Assembly (NCBI GenBank): GCA_023653785.1
Contig: JAMKCH010049087.1
Coordinates: 62,001-126,000 of the forward strand
Origin: Ophioderma brevispina
Taxonomy: Eukaryota > Echinodermata > Ophiuroidea > Amphilepidida > Ophiodermatidae
DNA length: 64,000 bases
Direction of reading: 5' to 3'
Each line of letters opens with the position of its first letter. The stretch's first letter is position 1. Shown piece after piece: positions 23,530 to 34,656 of this stretch. Below the pieces are notes generated by a model. The model searched no databases, was not told the origin of the DNA, and saw only the letters and a program-made list of their open reading frames with translations. Both the position numbers and the translations under genes were made by a program.

Positions 23530-24868
23530 ACATTGGCGAATTTATGTCAAATTTTGAGATTTTTGACAACCATTTGGAAAGGAGCCCCTAAAAACCGAAT
23601 TTTTCCAGAAAATGTTGACAGTTGAAATATGTTGAGTTTTAAACAGACCCAGTACACAAAAATGCTTTTGGAACGAAACATGAAGTTGATTACAACGGGA
23701 GATTACATAACGCCCCGGGCTATTTGGTTTATAGAAAAAATTGCAAAAAGCCGGGCGAAATTTTCGTCCTTTATTCGCTGGCGTAGCCTTGGGTTTTACT
23801 GGTTCTATTACTCGGCTCATAGTACCTGTTTCCAATTATATACTCACACCCAATTAGGTTTTGTGCACTGCGACACCGACTAGAATCCCGCCGTTAATTA
23901 CCTTGAAATTTCGTATTGAGAATCCTACCGTGAGGACGCTATTTCCTTTATTCACTATTCAAAACCGCTGCTTGTAATTTCATTGTCTCAAGCATCCAAT
24001 CACTAGTTTTGTACAATATTCAGTAGAGGAGAACCCAAGTTTACTTGCTAAGGTCTACCGTTTAGTCTGTGAACAATAAACTCAGTGGTTTGAAATTACG
24101 AACAGCATTTTGCAGGTCAAAATAGGTCCACCGTCCTTTCGAACTTGACCTCGTGACTATTTTGCTTTGTCAAGTGGCAGATCATTAATTTTGTTATCCC
24201 TTCACATGACGCCTCGACCTGTGGCTTGCCATAACCGTAACCTGTGTCGTATTGGTAACAAATTGTTACTTTTAGAAGAATTTGATCAGCTGTTTTGATT
24301 TTGAAGTAATTGGATCATTTTATTTGTACCCCTGTTATATTTTTTTCCCCTTCCCTGGCTTAGCTAACCCCTGTATATTGCTATCGTACATTTGCCTGTG
24401 TACGAAAGTCATGGTATCAGTCTAGATTGGTCCCAAAATGATACCGCAAAAATGATAGTCGTGTCATAATGGAGAATACACTCACAAAAGCACAAGGAAA
24501 ATAATTAGAATTCTTGGAAAAGGCAATACGCACATCTGAGGTTTTGCTTAAAAACAACAGAGCCTTACTGATCAAATGTCATAATTGTGCGATCTTTGTA
24601 TATTCAGAGGTAACTACTTAAAGGTGATTGGAGAAAAGTATCACTGTACTATAGCATATTAAAGTTTAAAAGACTCATACAGTGGCAAAACTGCGTAGAT
24701 TTTGGTGTTTTTAAAATACTCTCTGTACAAAAATCCCCTCCCACAACCACAGATCTAGGGGTTTTTTGGGCTCTATTCTAACGCCTGTCTAATTTGAAAT
24801 ATTGTCACGGAGAGTGTAAGGGTCCATTCCAACTAGTGCCGCAAAACCTATGGCTGGTTATTCTTAAA
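23530..24868. other. No recognised gene
   Basis: Non-coding by inspection. Frames of 84-97 codons near 23542-23883 overlap on opposite strands and have no motif. Confidence 0.3.
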
Positions 24869-24870
24869 GG

Positions 24871-25123
24871 GAGACAAACTTTAGCCCTGGGTTTAATAAA
24901 CATGGTTATCTACATGAGTGATTTTTTTTTCCTTTAAAAACATATTCTAAAAATGTGCCTGTAACGGTGAGAAAAATTACTCTGGATGGGCTTGAAACGG
25001 CCCATCCATGAGGAGTTTTCTCACTCGTTAACATTTAACTTTCACAGTTTTTGAAAGGAAAAAAGGTTCACTCATGATAGGACTCACACCAGTTTTAAAA
25101 ACCTGGGACTAAGTTTAGACTCC
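24871..25123. repeat. Foldback inverted repeat, ~250 bp
   Basis: Left arm starts GAGACAAACTTTAGCCCTGGG and right arm ends CCTGGGACTAAGTTTAGACTCC. The arms meet at a near-perfect GGATGGGC-TTGAAACG-GCCCATCC core at about 24985-25010. Long imperfect arms (TGAGTGA...CCTTT, TGAGAAAA) run between. Probably a short foldback MITE. Confidence 0.75.
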
Positions 25124-25129
25124 TCAGAA

Positions 25130-26640
25130 TCAACCTATATGTATTTCAATAATCGGGTCAAATTTTGAAGGTTGTAGTTTTTCAACAGTAATGTCCTGCG
25201 TGATTTAATGAAGGTAGTGTAGTCGTTTAGAAAACGCTGCTTAGGGTTAACGCATCTTGCAAACTGATTGGAATTCAGCATGCCTGTAAGTGCCATCACA
25301 CCAAGTGCTTGGCCTGTAATGTTTTGTGGATCTGAATTGTTTTTGAGGTTGATTTAATATCTGATGCAATAAAATTAAAGATGATGACGTTAACTAATCT
25401 CTGATGTTTATTCATAGTTGGTCCTATTGTTGCACACAAGGGGCTTAATTTAAAAAGCCACTACATTGATTTTTTTCAAAATTACATTCGCGCATCCGAT
25501 TTTTTCATCAATAGTGCATTTTTTTTGCACTGTTGTATGGGAAATTGGTAGTAACGATCCCTTAAATGGGCTACGCGTAACATGGCCGTATTGGTGAACA
25601 ATTATGAGATTTTCCGGCTTTGTTTTACTATAATGTCGGATCCGACACTTTTTTTTTTATTAGGGTCTGTAACATTCCAATGGTATCTTCAGTGCCGCTT
25701 TAAAATGTTTTTCACATTAACAGAAATATATTGGTGGTGATAGGACCAACACTAGCAATTTAAAGACAAAAGGGGCATTTTGAATTTGGAACAAAAATAA
25801 TATTGTGGCTTTACTGGTGTTTGAAGAAGTAATTTTTTGTGGCCGCCAAGATAGCCGGCAGGACCACTTAGCATCCGTGTGTACGGTGTGTATGTGGTGT
25901 GCGTCACTACTATGGAGCGAAATACAGCTAAATTTATTCTTTGAAATTTAGTGATCGCGAAAGCCGAGAACCGCGAAATTCCTGTTAGCATGTGCCCGAC
26001 TATACGATATTACCACCTGACTTTTAACCCCCACCGCACTACTGCCTTTTTATAGTATTTTTTGATTTAGAGAATAATAGCAGATTGTTTTGAACAAGTG
26101 GAGAAGTTTTCATAGTCCGCCAGACTCATATTCCACCCCTGCAACGGCTATAATAGGGCGATTACGTTGACCCTTCACGACATTAGTTTCTCACGTTTTC
26201 TTCCGTGTCGTCTGTGGAGCCCGACTATGGTTCAAGTAACCCTGGGGAAAATGCACAGATTTCTTTTCTTTCAAAATTTGCTCAAATTCTTCATGCTGTC
26301 AGATAGATGTAAGTACATGTTCATGTTATTATTTGTTGTCACATTAGGATATAATAAGATAACATAAGGAATGTATATTTGCCTGTTTTGTAACTTCCCA
26401 TACGAAAAAATTGAAACCAATTTCAAACCCAATCGAATCATTATACATGTTTCCCCCCATTTTTGGCGTGTGGTGCAAACACAAAGGTGTAGATATAGGA
26501 AACCATCACTTTTTTTATATCATACGTGAGTCTGTATATCAACATTGGTCTACGTTTGAGGGTCCAAATGTGTGATGCAGTGGCTAATGCACTGGATGAA
26601 TGTCATATAACGCCTTTTCAACAACCCCCATAGCCGACCC
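25130..26640. other. No recognised gene
   Basis: Non-coding, with T runs near 25650 and a T-rich GTGCA(TTTTTTT)GCAC mini-palindrome near 25516. The 79-codon minus-strand frame at 25752-25991 has no motif. Confidence 0.3.
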
Positions 26641-26649
26641 ACTGGACAA

Positions 26650-27300
26650 CCCTTGTCGTATTTCCTTCCACCTGGTTTGTATAGGGGTCCAATCTCAATT
26701 GATGATATTGTTGCAACCCTCACCAATGTATTCCTCTAGTCATAAGATTCAGAAAAATATGGTTACCCTACCTGGTAATACTCGTGTTCATGAGTTTTCA
26801 AACAAAGCTCAATATGTTGGCCACAGGGGTAAAAAATGCACTGATTTCGATGAAATTGTCTCAAATTTATTGAATTCTACCATCCGATTCATATTAAGAA
26901 TACTTTTTCAATATCCATGATACTTCTTACCATGGTAAGAACCATTGGCCATACTCAATAGAGTGGCAATGGCCATGATTTACATCGAGTGTTACCATTT
27001 ACGAAGATCCCCGATAGGGCAAACGATCTAATGAATCGGTTTGGTTATAGGGGATCATTTTGAGACCATTTTCATTCAAATCCCGTTAATTTCCTGCATT
27101 TTTGACCCATGTAAGCAAAAAAATGACCTTTGGACTTTTTTGCTAATAACTCTTGAACGATCCATCCCAGATACGTGCAAATTAACTTTTTGAATCCTTA
27201 TGACTAAAGAGATACATTGGTGAGGGTTATGCAACAATATCATCATTGAAGCATTTCGACCCCTTTACAAAACTTTAAATGGCGCCCCAGGTGAAAATAC
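26650..27300. mobile_element. Inverted-repeat element (GATGATATTGTTGCA arms)
   Basis: The left arm GATGATATTGTTGCAACCC and CACCAATGTAT (26701-26760) is mirrored by 27187-27246. Weaker pairing extends outward (TTTGTATAGGGGTC near 26676 with GACCCCTTTACAAA near 27258). The core also contains a nested palindrome around ACCATTGGCCAT...ATGGCCATGAT (26938-26980). Non-coding; the 106-codon frame at 26600-26920 is repeat sequence. Confidence 0.65.
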
Positions 27301-27309
27301 GTTGGGAAG

Positions 27310-27680
27310 TGATTCTCTGTGATGTCGTTAAACATATAAAACTGAAATATAAATTTTTGGTGGCCCAACATCCAACCTATGAAGTAGTAAAACAAGACAA
27401 AACTGCCCCGAACTATTGAGTTTATCAAATGAAACAATTTAAAACATTCGAACTAAAGCGAACCAGATACCTGCACTGTATGTGCCTTCGTACTAAAACT
27501 AAGGTCAAACTAGGCAAACTATACCTTTTTTTAAAAACTTAGAAGTAGCCCCATAAATGTGGCAGATCTTTCGTTCGACAATTCTAATTTTTTGACCACG
27601 CCATGTTAGGGGCGTCCGTATCTTGGATACACCACGCGTGCCCGGTCAGCTTACTAAGGCTGTATAGGACCGTATTCAAT
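27310..27680. other. No recognised feature
   Basis: Short non-coding interval between two inverted-repeat elements. Confidence 0.3.
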
Positions 27681-27688
27681 ATGACGTC

Positions 27689-27855
27689 ATCAGCCAGACA
27701 TGCTGGCGGACAAGATGCATACATTCCAGGAAACTACAATACATTAAGCTGGTCAATCGATCCATGTTTACGATTGCACAGGGATCATTGACAGGGATTA
27801 TATTGTAGTACTGGACTGCGTCATCTTGTCCACCAACATGGCTGCGTATTGACTA
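27689..27855. repeat. Foldback repeat, ~165 bp
   Basis: CAGCCAGACATGCTGGCGGACAAGATG at the left pairs with CATCTTGTCCACCAACATGGCTGCG at the right; inside, CCAGxAAACTACAATA pairs with TATTGTAGTACTGG. Likely a small MITE. Confidence 0.65.
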
Positions 27856-27859
27856 CGGT

Positions 27860-28930
27860 GTATAAATCCTGAAACCAACTAAAACACAAAACGAACTTCT
27901 TCACACATTGTTAGATCATCCTGAAAGCGCGCCACTGCTTAATATAATTAACCTTGGTTGGGTCTTTGGTATAGCTTTGATTACCAAACACAGAGGTCAA
28001 ACGATTCGCCCGGGCCAAAATCCAAATTACATTTCATTCTATAATAAGTTTCCTAGACACGTAGTACAATTTGCGTTGCAATAGATCGAAGCCATATTAG
28101 CGAAAATGTCCGTTGTTTAGTAATGACGCGGTGACGGCGGTCGTCTTCTATGCTCTTGACAGTGGGAATAGCAGCACAAGGTTAAAAATTACACTTCACA
28201 AAAAATTTCCATCCATGACATTGTTTCATTATAAGTTTGCTATTCCGATTTCCGTGTTGTTCATTCCACTTCACTGGCTATCGGAACCTCCTGGCCACAG
28301 CGCATGTTTTTCCGGGTTTGTACAGGCACGACCCCGTACAGTATTGGTTGTATATTGCATGGTGTGACGTACGTCGTAATTGACACGGTCGTGCCTCGAT
28401 TTGTGGGGTGGGTTTCAGAATTCTTTTGACGTGTGTATCAATGGAGTAGCGGTTCCCGGCGGCAACCTAGACTCCTTTATTAATCTTGTTGAGTGTCCGG
28501 TTAAAAGGTTGTTCGTGCACAGCCCTATTACCATGACTTGTGGATACGCTAAGAAGAAGACACTGGTAACAAAATTGATTTTGGTAAACTTTAATAATCT
28601 TTTGAAACAATTACACAGTAACTTCATAAGAAATTGTTTCTTTTGCAATTTGTTTTGGGCAAATCATAAATTATTGACTATTTTCATTTTTTTGTCGCCC
28701 TGCTGCCCTAAGGCAGGAAGACACATAGGGATCACTCACTTTGTCCATGTAGTTGATGTCTGTTGATGTCAATTGTTGTCGATGTCTGTTGTTGTCTGTT
28801 TGTTGTGAAAAAGGTTAACATTTGCTGTAATATCCACATACTTTGAATGGATTTAAACAAACTTGGGTCCACAGGTTGCAACATGGCATCCCCCTTTTTG
28901 TGAGTAAAAGTCACATACCGAAGGTCAAAG
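27860..28930. other. No recognised gene
   Basis: Contains a 128-codon plus-strand open frame (28380-28766) and an overlapping 77-codon minus frame. The plus frame has no domain that I know. A TTGTTGTCTGTTGATGTC-like short repeat occurs at about 28750-28805. Confidence 0.3.
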
Positions 28931-29275
28931 GTCTGTGACGGGTCAAGTTGTAAAATCGACTGAAAATTAAAATTGATCTCATTTGAAAAAGTTGAAGTTC
29001 AATTGGACCAAACTTTAGTCATGTGCAACATGTGCTCCTCTATTGTTAATGAGGTCAAAATCTCACCTACCGAGGTTACGTCATGTGAGGTCAAGTTGTA
29101 AAAATAGGCTGAAAATTAAAATTGATCTCATTTGAAAAGTTGAAGTCAATTGAACCAAAACTTTAAGTCATAGGTGAACATGTGATCCCTCATTGTTGAG
29201 AGGTCAAAGGTCACATACTAAGGTCAAAGGTTCATATGAGGTCAAGTTGTAAAAATAGGCTGAAAAATGAAACGC
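28915..29275. repeat. Minisatellite, ~148-bp unit, about 2.4 copies
   Basis: GTCAAGTTGTAAAA recurs at about 28943, 29091 and 29239. Shared text includes GGCTGAAAATTAAAATTGATC and TCATTTGAAAA(A)GTTGAAGT. Each unit contains GGTCAAAGGTC words; a perfect AGGTCAAAGGTCA lies at 29201-29213. Confidence 0.85.
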
Positions 29276-29279
29276 GACG

Positions 29280-29478
29280 CAGGCGAAACAAGCGGTCGAG
29301 GACCGATGTATTTATGAAAATTGCACACAGTAGTTTGATGACGTATGAGCGAGGGGTGTGTGCTTGCACTTGGAATGTGGATTCTTTTGTTCATAGGTCG
29401 ATCGAACAAACGAATCCCACGTTTCTACGTTACCCCGCGTGTGAAATCAAACCTCTAAGGTTTATTTTCAAAAAACTT

Positions 29479-29509
<31 letters not shown>

Positions 29510-30380
29510 TGGATACCAAAACAGAGATTTTAAAGGACCCATTGTCTACATTGTTCTCGGGAGGTTGACTAACAGGGGTGTTCAGACAAGAACGTTTACC
29601 CTCCAGAAACGGCATTTTTTGCTTACTTAATTAAAGACTTATGCCTGATTTATCAACTTTATATTATGAAAATAACTTGTGAAACATATGGTGAAACCAG
29701 AAAGAAAAGCGGTGAAAAAAAAAAACCAAAACAATGACTATTTCCCTAAAAATGATTGTGCCAAAAAACTACTATGTCACAGAGTACAATAGCAGAGAAA
29801 ACAGTAAATTGTAATTCCTTATGGATTTGGGCCCACATATAAGTCCTACAATTCTAATTAATTTGTTCGCATGTCATGCCTTAAAACACCTGTGACACAT
29901 CCACTTAATTTGATCTGCCAGAATTAAGTGACCTATAGCTACCTATAATCGCCTCACCCGTCTCCCATCATAATGCAGATATGAATTGGGTTAAAGCGCA
30001 CTTTCCAAATAATGGCATTGGGCATAACTCTACATGCAATATTCTACTGAAATCTTGGGTGTAAAGGACCATCGTTCATCGTGAATGAGTTATATATATA
30101 TTATAAAACGTTTTCCGCCAATGTAAGTAGGGTCCCAGTTAAATGGCAATCAAGGAGAACGGAGAAAAAATTCTGGAGCATGGCAAGATCCTAAAAGAAC
30201 GTCCAAGGGAGAGATATTGATCGTCAACGACAGCACAGCAACGGACCAGCCAGCAACGGACCTTGCAATTTGAGGTATTATTGGAAGGAGGATCTTAAAC
30301 ATTTTTATGTCGGGGATATGGCATCCATGGTTTCCTCTGCTATTGCTAGCCGTGGACCCGGGGGGACAACGTACGGTTGC
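29280..30380. other. No recognised gene
   Basis: Holds a run of more than 20 A at about 29487-29509. The 110-codon plus-strand frame at 29236-29568 overlaps the minisatellite and the A run. No motif. Confidence 0.3.
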
Positions 30381-30384
30381 ATTA

Positions 30385-30790
30385 TTTTTAGGGAAATACT
30401 CATGGTTTGGTTATTTTTCACCGTTCTTTCTTGTTTGCACCATATGTTCAAAAACAACATATTTTCATAATATTAAGCTAATAAAACACAGGAGGAATAC
30501 GACATTGATGTTAAAGTAAGTACAAATGGCCGCTTTCTGGAGGAGGGTTACGTTCTTTCTGAGACACCCTGTATGGGTCATGTCCTTCTATGCTGTTGTC
30601 TTGTGGTCTCCATCGGGGGGGCTAAGGGAAAACCAAGGTACATTTATAATGAAAATATATAACTCTGTTCCCGCAGATAAAATTGGCACATTTTCTTGAA
30701 AATTAATAAAATGTCACCTATTCATTTCCCCAATATCAGTGACCCAATGGATACACTAGACTTCGGGTTCCAGACTTATTACCAAATTAC
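30385..30790 (-). repeat. Dispersed 'ACATTTTATTCATTTTC' repeat, copy 1
   Basis: Read on the minus strand it shares GTCACTGATATTGGGG, GGTGACATTTTATT(C/A)ATTTTCAAGAAAATGTGCCA and GGGAACAGA with the 34.2-kb copy. The part at 30385-30500 (CACCATATG, AAAACA-CATATTTTCATAA) is shared with 45.73-45.84 kb. A short fragment of the same family is at about 31130-31190. Ends are not defined. Confidence 0.6.
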
Positions 30791-31257
30791 ATCAAATACA
30801 TAAAAAGGGCAAGACATTGGAGGGTGACCAAAACAGAGCAGAGCTAGGATAATATTGGCCACCAATACCTTAGTAAAAACGTACTTATGTCGGTGCAGCA
30901 GGACACAAAAGACACCATAATATTACGGGAAGGACAAAGTGCGTAGTACAACACAAGTACAGGAATTTTTGTAGACAAAAAGTATGCAGCGTGGTATTTT
31001 AAATTTGAGGACATAGTTAATAATATAGTATACAAACCAAAAGAAAAGTAAAATGGGTCACTAAGATTAGATTACGATCGGAAAGATTCCAAAATGCAAC
31101 CTTCAAAAAACAGGAAAAACAAATCATACCATATTATCAATGGATAAACTAGAACTTCACAAAACAATGGAGCTAAAGGAATGCAAGGTGTTCACATTCC
31201 CTGACAGAAATTACGTGTAAATTAGCATGTTTTGCGACACAATTCCAAAAGCATCGG

Positions 31258-31440
31258 ACCTGTGTGAAAGCAGATTATAGTCCGGCGGGAGCCACAGTCC
31301 GGGGCTCCATAGAACGATAACGGAATAAAGAGCTGAACAAGTTGCGTGAAGAGTCAACGGAATCGATTGCCCATTGTTTCACCATTGTTCCCGGATATGA
31401 GTACGCCGGACTATAATACTTCTACACCACACACAGATGT
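31258..31440 (+). mobile_element. 174-bp MITE, copy 1
   Basis: Termini (A)CCTGTGTGAAAGCAGATTATAGTCCGGC and ...CGGACTATAATACTTCTACACC are inverted repeats. The core is GTTGCGTGAAGAGTCAAC and GAATCGATTGCCC. Same orientation as copy 2, opposite to copy 3. Confidence 0.75.
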
Positions 31441-31853
31441 TAAGTCCCATTTATTATAACAAAACTGAGGAAATATAAAATTTTTTTGAGAGAAAAAACT
31501 AAAAATTCAACGGCGACACACTTTTGTCAACTAATTTGGAGTATTTATGCCATAACTACATTCTCTGTAATTTTAAATTGAATTTCATTGCAGGCAAATA
31601 TGATTCTTCGAAAAATCTAGGTTTACACGTCTTTCTATGGGAAATAGGCATTTAGAGGGCATAACATACAATATTAGGACCTTTGTAGGCCTATATGGCA
31701 GAATTCTGCATGGATTTTGATGATTTTTGCGGGACGGTAATAGCTCTTGCATGTCCCTACTATGATCAAGTTGTCCCAAAATTGTGTCACCATTGATTAA
31801 ACGTGCTCTAAAAATAAAAGAGACGATTTGCATGGGCTCAAACAGCTGTGACA

Positions 31854-32027
31854 CCGGAGTGAAAGTAATCATAGTCCGGCAGGTATCGTAGCCCGGGCTC
31901 CATAGACGACAACGGAATAAAGCGTGAAACTAATGTTGCGTGAAGAGTCAACTGAATCGATTGCCCTATTGTTCACCATTGTTCCCGGACTATGAGCCCG
32001 AAGGACTATATCTCCTGCCACACCTGG
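31854..32027 (+). mobile_element. 174-bp MITE, copy 2
   Basis: CCGGAGTGAAAGTAATCATAGTCCGGC at the left and GGACTATATCTCCTGCCACACCTGG at the right. The core is the same as in copy 1, with TAATGTTGCGTGAAGAGTCA. Confidence 0.75.
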
Positions 32028-32410
32028 ATTCAGGCATTGTACTTAAGGCTTGTAGTAAGATATTGATCTGGCAAGTGAAATATGGATTAGCCGGGATTAG
32101 CACATTATACAATAGCAATGGTATGTGAGCTGATGACTACATGCTTTCAAGTTTGGTAAATGCTGGCAGTAATGTCAGCATCCTTGTTTTTACTGTTTTT
32201 TACAGAATGTAAACATCCTTAATTGTTTTCAAACTCGTGGAAGTGATTTCAGTAAGGGTCCTTTTTATTATGTCAATTTTTTCATGCCATTATGTCCCTT
32301 TCATTGACCTATTGACCTATTTTCGTTATTTATTCGAAAAGGAAGAAAGACAAAGAATGACAGAAAAGTTGCTTGCAAGCTTTGACCTAACAATTGTGCA
32401 GAACCAAAAT

Positions 32411-32584
32411 CCGGTGTAGAAGTAATTATTGTCCGGCGTACTCATAGTCCGGGAACAATGGTGAACAATAGGGCAATCGATTCAGTTGACTCTTCACGCA
32501 ACATTAGTTTCACGCTTTATTCCGTTATCGTCTATGGAGCCCCGGACTGTGGCCCCCGCCGGACTATATCTGCTTTCACACCGG
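32411..32584 (-). mobile_element. 174-bp MITE, copy 3 (inverted, best preserved)
   Basis: Exact CCGGTGT...ACACCGG ends with long imperfect inverted arms (GTCCGGCG...CGCCGGAC). The sequence is the reverse complement of copies 1 and 2. Flanks do not show an obvious target duplication. Confidence 0.8.
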
Positions 32585-32589
32585 AACTT

Positions 32590-34055
32590 ATTGCTTAACT
32601 TCATTCCTATTTAATTGAGCGCGTTTTTAGAAGAAAAGTTAGTGGCATCGACCAGAGAAGATGAGAAAGAAAGGAGATGGTTCAACTGTTACTTCAAAGG
32701 ACAAACTGTTCATCCGCCTATCATCTTAATTGCCTTAAATCGGATTGATTCGATCAAGACTGGCGTTCTTGCTAGAGAACATTACAACACCTGTCATTAA
32801 TATCCCACAACTCTTCCAATTACACAGTTCAGTGGTCAACTTGGCATTTACACAGTCTATACACTTTTGGTCGTTATCAAGCAAAAGAGGTTCTATATAG
32901 ATTAAAGAGGAAAAACGTTACGTAATTTTAGAAAGACACGTCTCGCATGTTTTGGCGACCACAAGAAAACATAGTAGTACCAACAATAGAAAAGCAATGG
33001 CTGCCTCCGCTTCGTCCACATTACTGTGGGTGCCGCTTTGCATATGATACACTAATCGGTAGTGATACAAATAATGTATGTGTTAGAGGTGGCCAGGTTT
33101 AATAATAGTTCACCTGGATCATTTTGCTCCGATACTCTTTTTTCTCACAATGCAGATAATGCGCGCGTGCAGCTTAGTGGAAAAGTAAAAAGATGTATTT
33201 GTATTCATTAGGCGGTTTATTTAATCAAGACGACTGATGGGTAATTTCATTAGTTGTGGGGCCAGGGGTAGGACAAAATTTAACCACCCAATAGCACCCA
33301 CATCCAACAACTGATTATTTGGCGGATTGTTTGTTCGATGACATATGTGTGTATACAAGCCACCCAAACTAATAATTATTCCGTGCAATATTCAAAATGT
33401 CAGCTCCCGCACGGACGACTGGTTTTGAAGGGTTCCCCTTGGTTATCAGTACAGCGACAACGACTTTTCTGCCAAATTACAGACAACTTTGACCCCCCAA
33501 ATTTTCAAAGCATTTTTGCACTTGGACACTTTCGGGACACAACAAAGGTATGGTGAGTTTGTATCAGCAGTTATCTAATCTTCGTCATATCATATTTCAC
33601 AGGAACTATCCGGATATGTTTTTAAAATTATTAAAAGAACAAAACCTTTATTGACCTCAAAACATTAAATCAAGGTTAGCTTACCGGAAAAGGGGTAATT
33701 TTGCTGTTTTCTTTCGTTAAAAAGTCACTGTTTTCCTCAATTATTTCACCAATGAATAAAATAATTATCAGTCAGAACAAAAGTGGAGTTCATTACCAGC
33801 AGAGAACTTTTAGCTGGAAAATTAATTAACTGTTGTAGTAGCAATGTGTCAATTACTTCCTGTTGTGAAACTTTTCCGACTGGCCAAGCTTGAGTCGGAT
33901 GAACAGATTACTTCAAAGGTTTAATCGAGCGGCCCTTGAAGTTACCCAAACAATGAGCTGGTGAATGAGAGTAATCCTGGGTAATCGGATTTCAAAATCG
34001 AGCCATCTCCTTCTTTCTCATCTTCTCTGCATTGAAATATGTAAACTCGTTAGTT
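32590..34055. other. No recognised gene
   Basis: Non-coding by inspection; open frames of 61-72 codons have no motif. Confidence 0.3.
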
Positions 34056-34059
34056 ATTG

Positions 34060-34375
34060 TGAAAGAGGACGGGTATTTTGTTGCTCAACCCGAATCGTAG
34101 AGGTATCCTGGATAACATCTGGAATCATGGCAATATAACAATGGCTCCGCATACCGGGCCCATTGTAATATATTTAGCACATGGTTTGCTAAAATCTATA
34201 CATATCCATTGGTCACTGATATTGGGGAAAAGAAAGTGAGGTGACATTTTATTCATTTTCAAGAAAATGTGCCAGTTTTATGTGCGGGAACAGACAGTTA
34301 TTTGATTTTAATAACTTATTATGAATTTACACTTGTTTTCCTTTAGCCCCCGATGGGAACAACATAATTTGATAT
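34060..34375 (+). repeat. Dispersed 'ACATTTTATTCATTTTC' repeat, copy 2
   Basis: Includes GGGTATTTTGTTGCTCAACCCGA, ATGGCTCCGCATACCGGGCCCA, GGTCACTGATATTGGGG and TGACATTTTATTCATTTTCAAG. The reverse complement of most of this is found at 41.53-41.76 kb. Confidence 0.6.
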
Positions 34376-34399
34376 AGAGTTGGTTATTTGGTGTACGCC

Positions 34400-34656
34400 C
34401 ACTGACCTCTACACATGGATAGCGGGTCAGAGTCGCCGATTGAAACATCAGGAAGTTGGTTTTGGACCTCTACAATATGGCGGGAAACAATGCATACACC
34501 TTGTCCAACAATAGAACATCTGTGTGGAATATGTGCATCAGCAGGTGTATGCATTGTTTCCGCCATATTGTAGAGGTCCAAAACCAACTTCCTGTTGTTT
34601 CACTCGGCGACCATTCAACTGTGCGGCAGCCCGCTATCCATGTGTAGAGGTCAGTG
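34400..34656. mobile_element. Foldback MITE (CACTGACC family) with perfect 8-bp target duplication
   Basis: A 257-bp palindromic element. Ends are CACTGACCTCTACACATGG and its complement CCATGTGTAGAGGTCAGTG. Arms of about 100 bp (GGAAGTTGGTTTTGGACCTC, ACAATATGGCGG, AAACAATGCATACACCT) surround a short loop. TGTACGCC stands directly on both sides, at 34392-34399 and 34657-34664. An 8-bp duplication points to hAT-like transposition. Eroded or changed relatives are at 19.5 kb and 45.0 kb, and a right-arm fragment is at 36.33-36.39 kb. Confidence 0.85.

Noticed and set aside
28380..28766. 128-codon plus-strand open frame
   Set aside because: The longest of several chance frames in the area. No domain, and an overlapping frame is open on the other strand.
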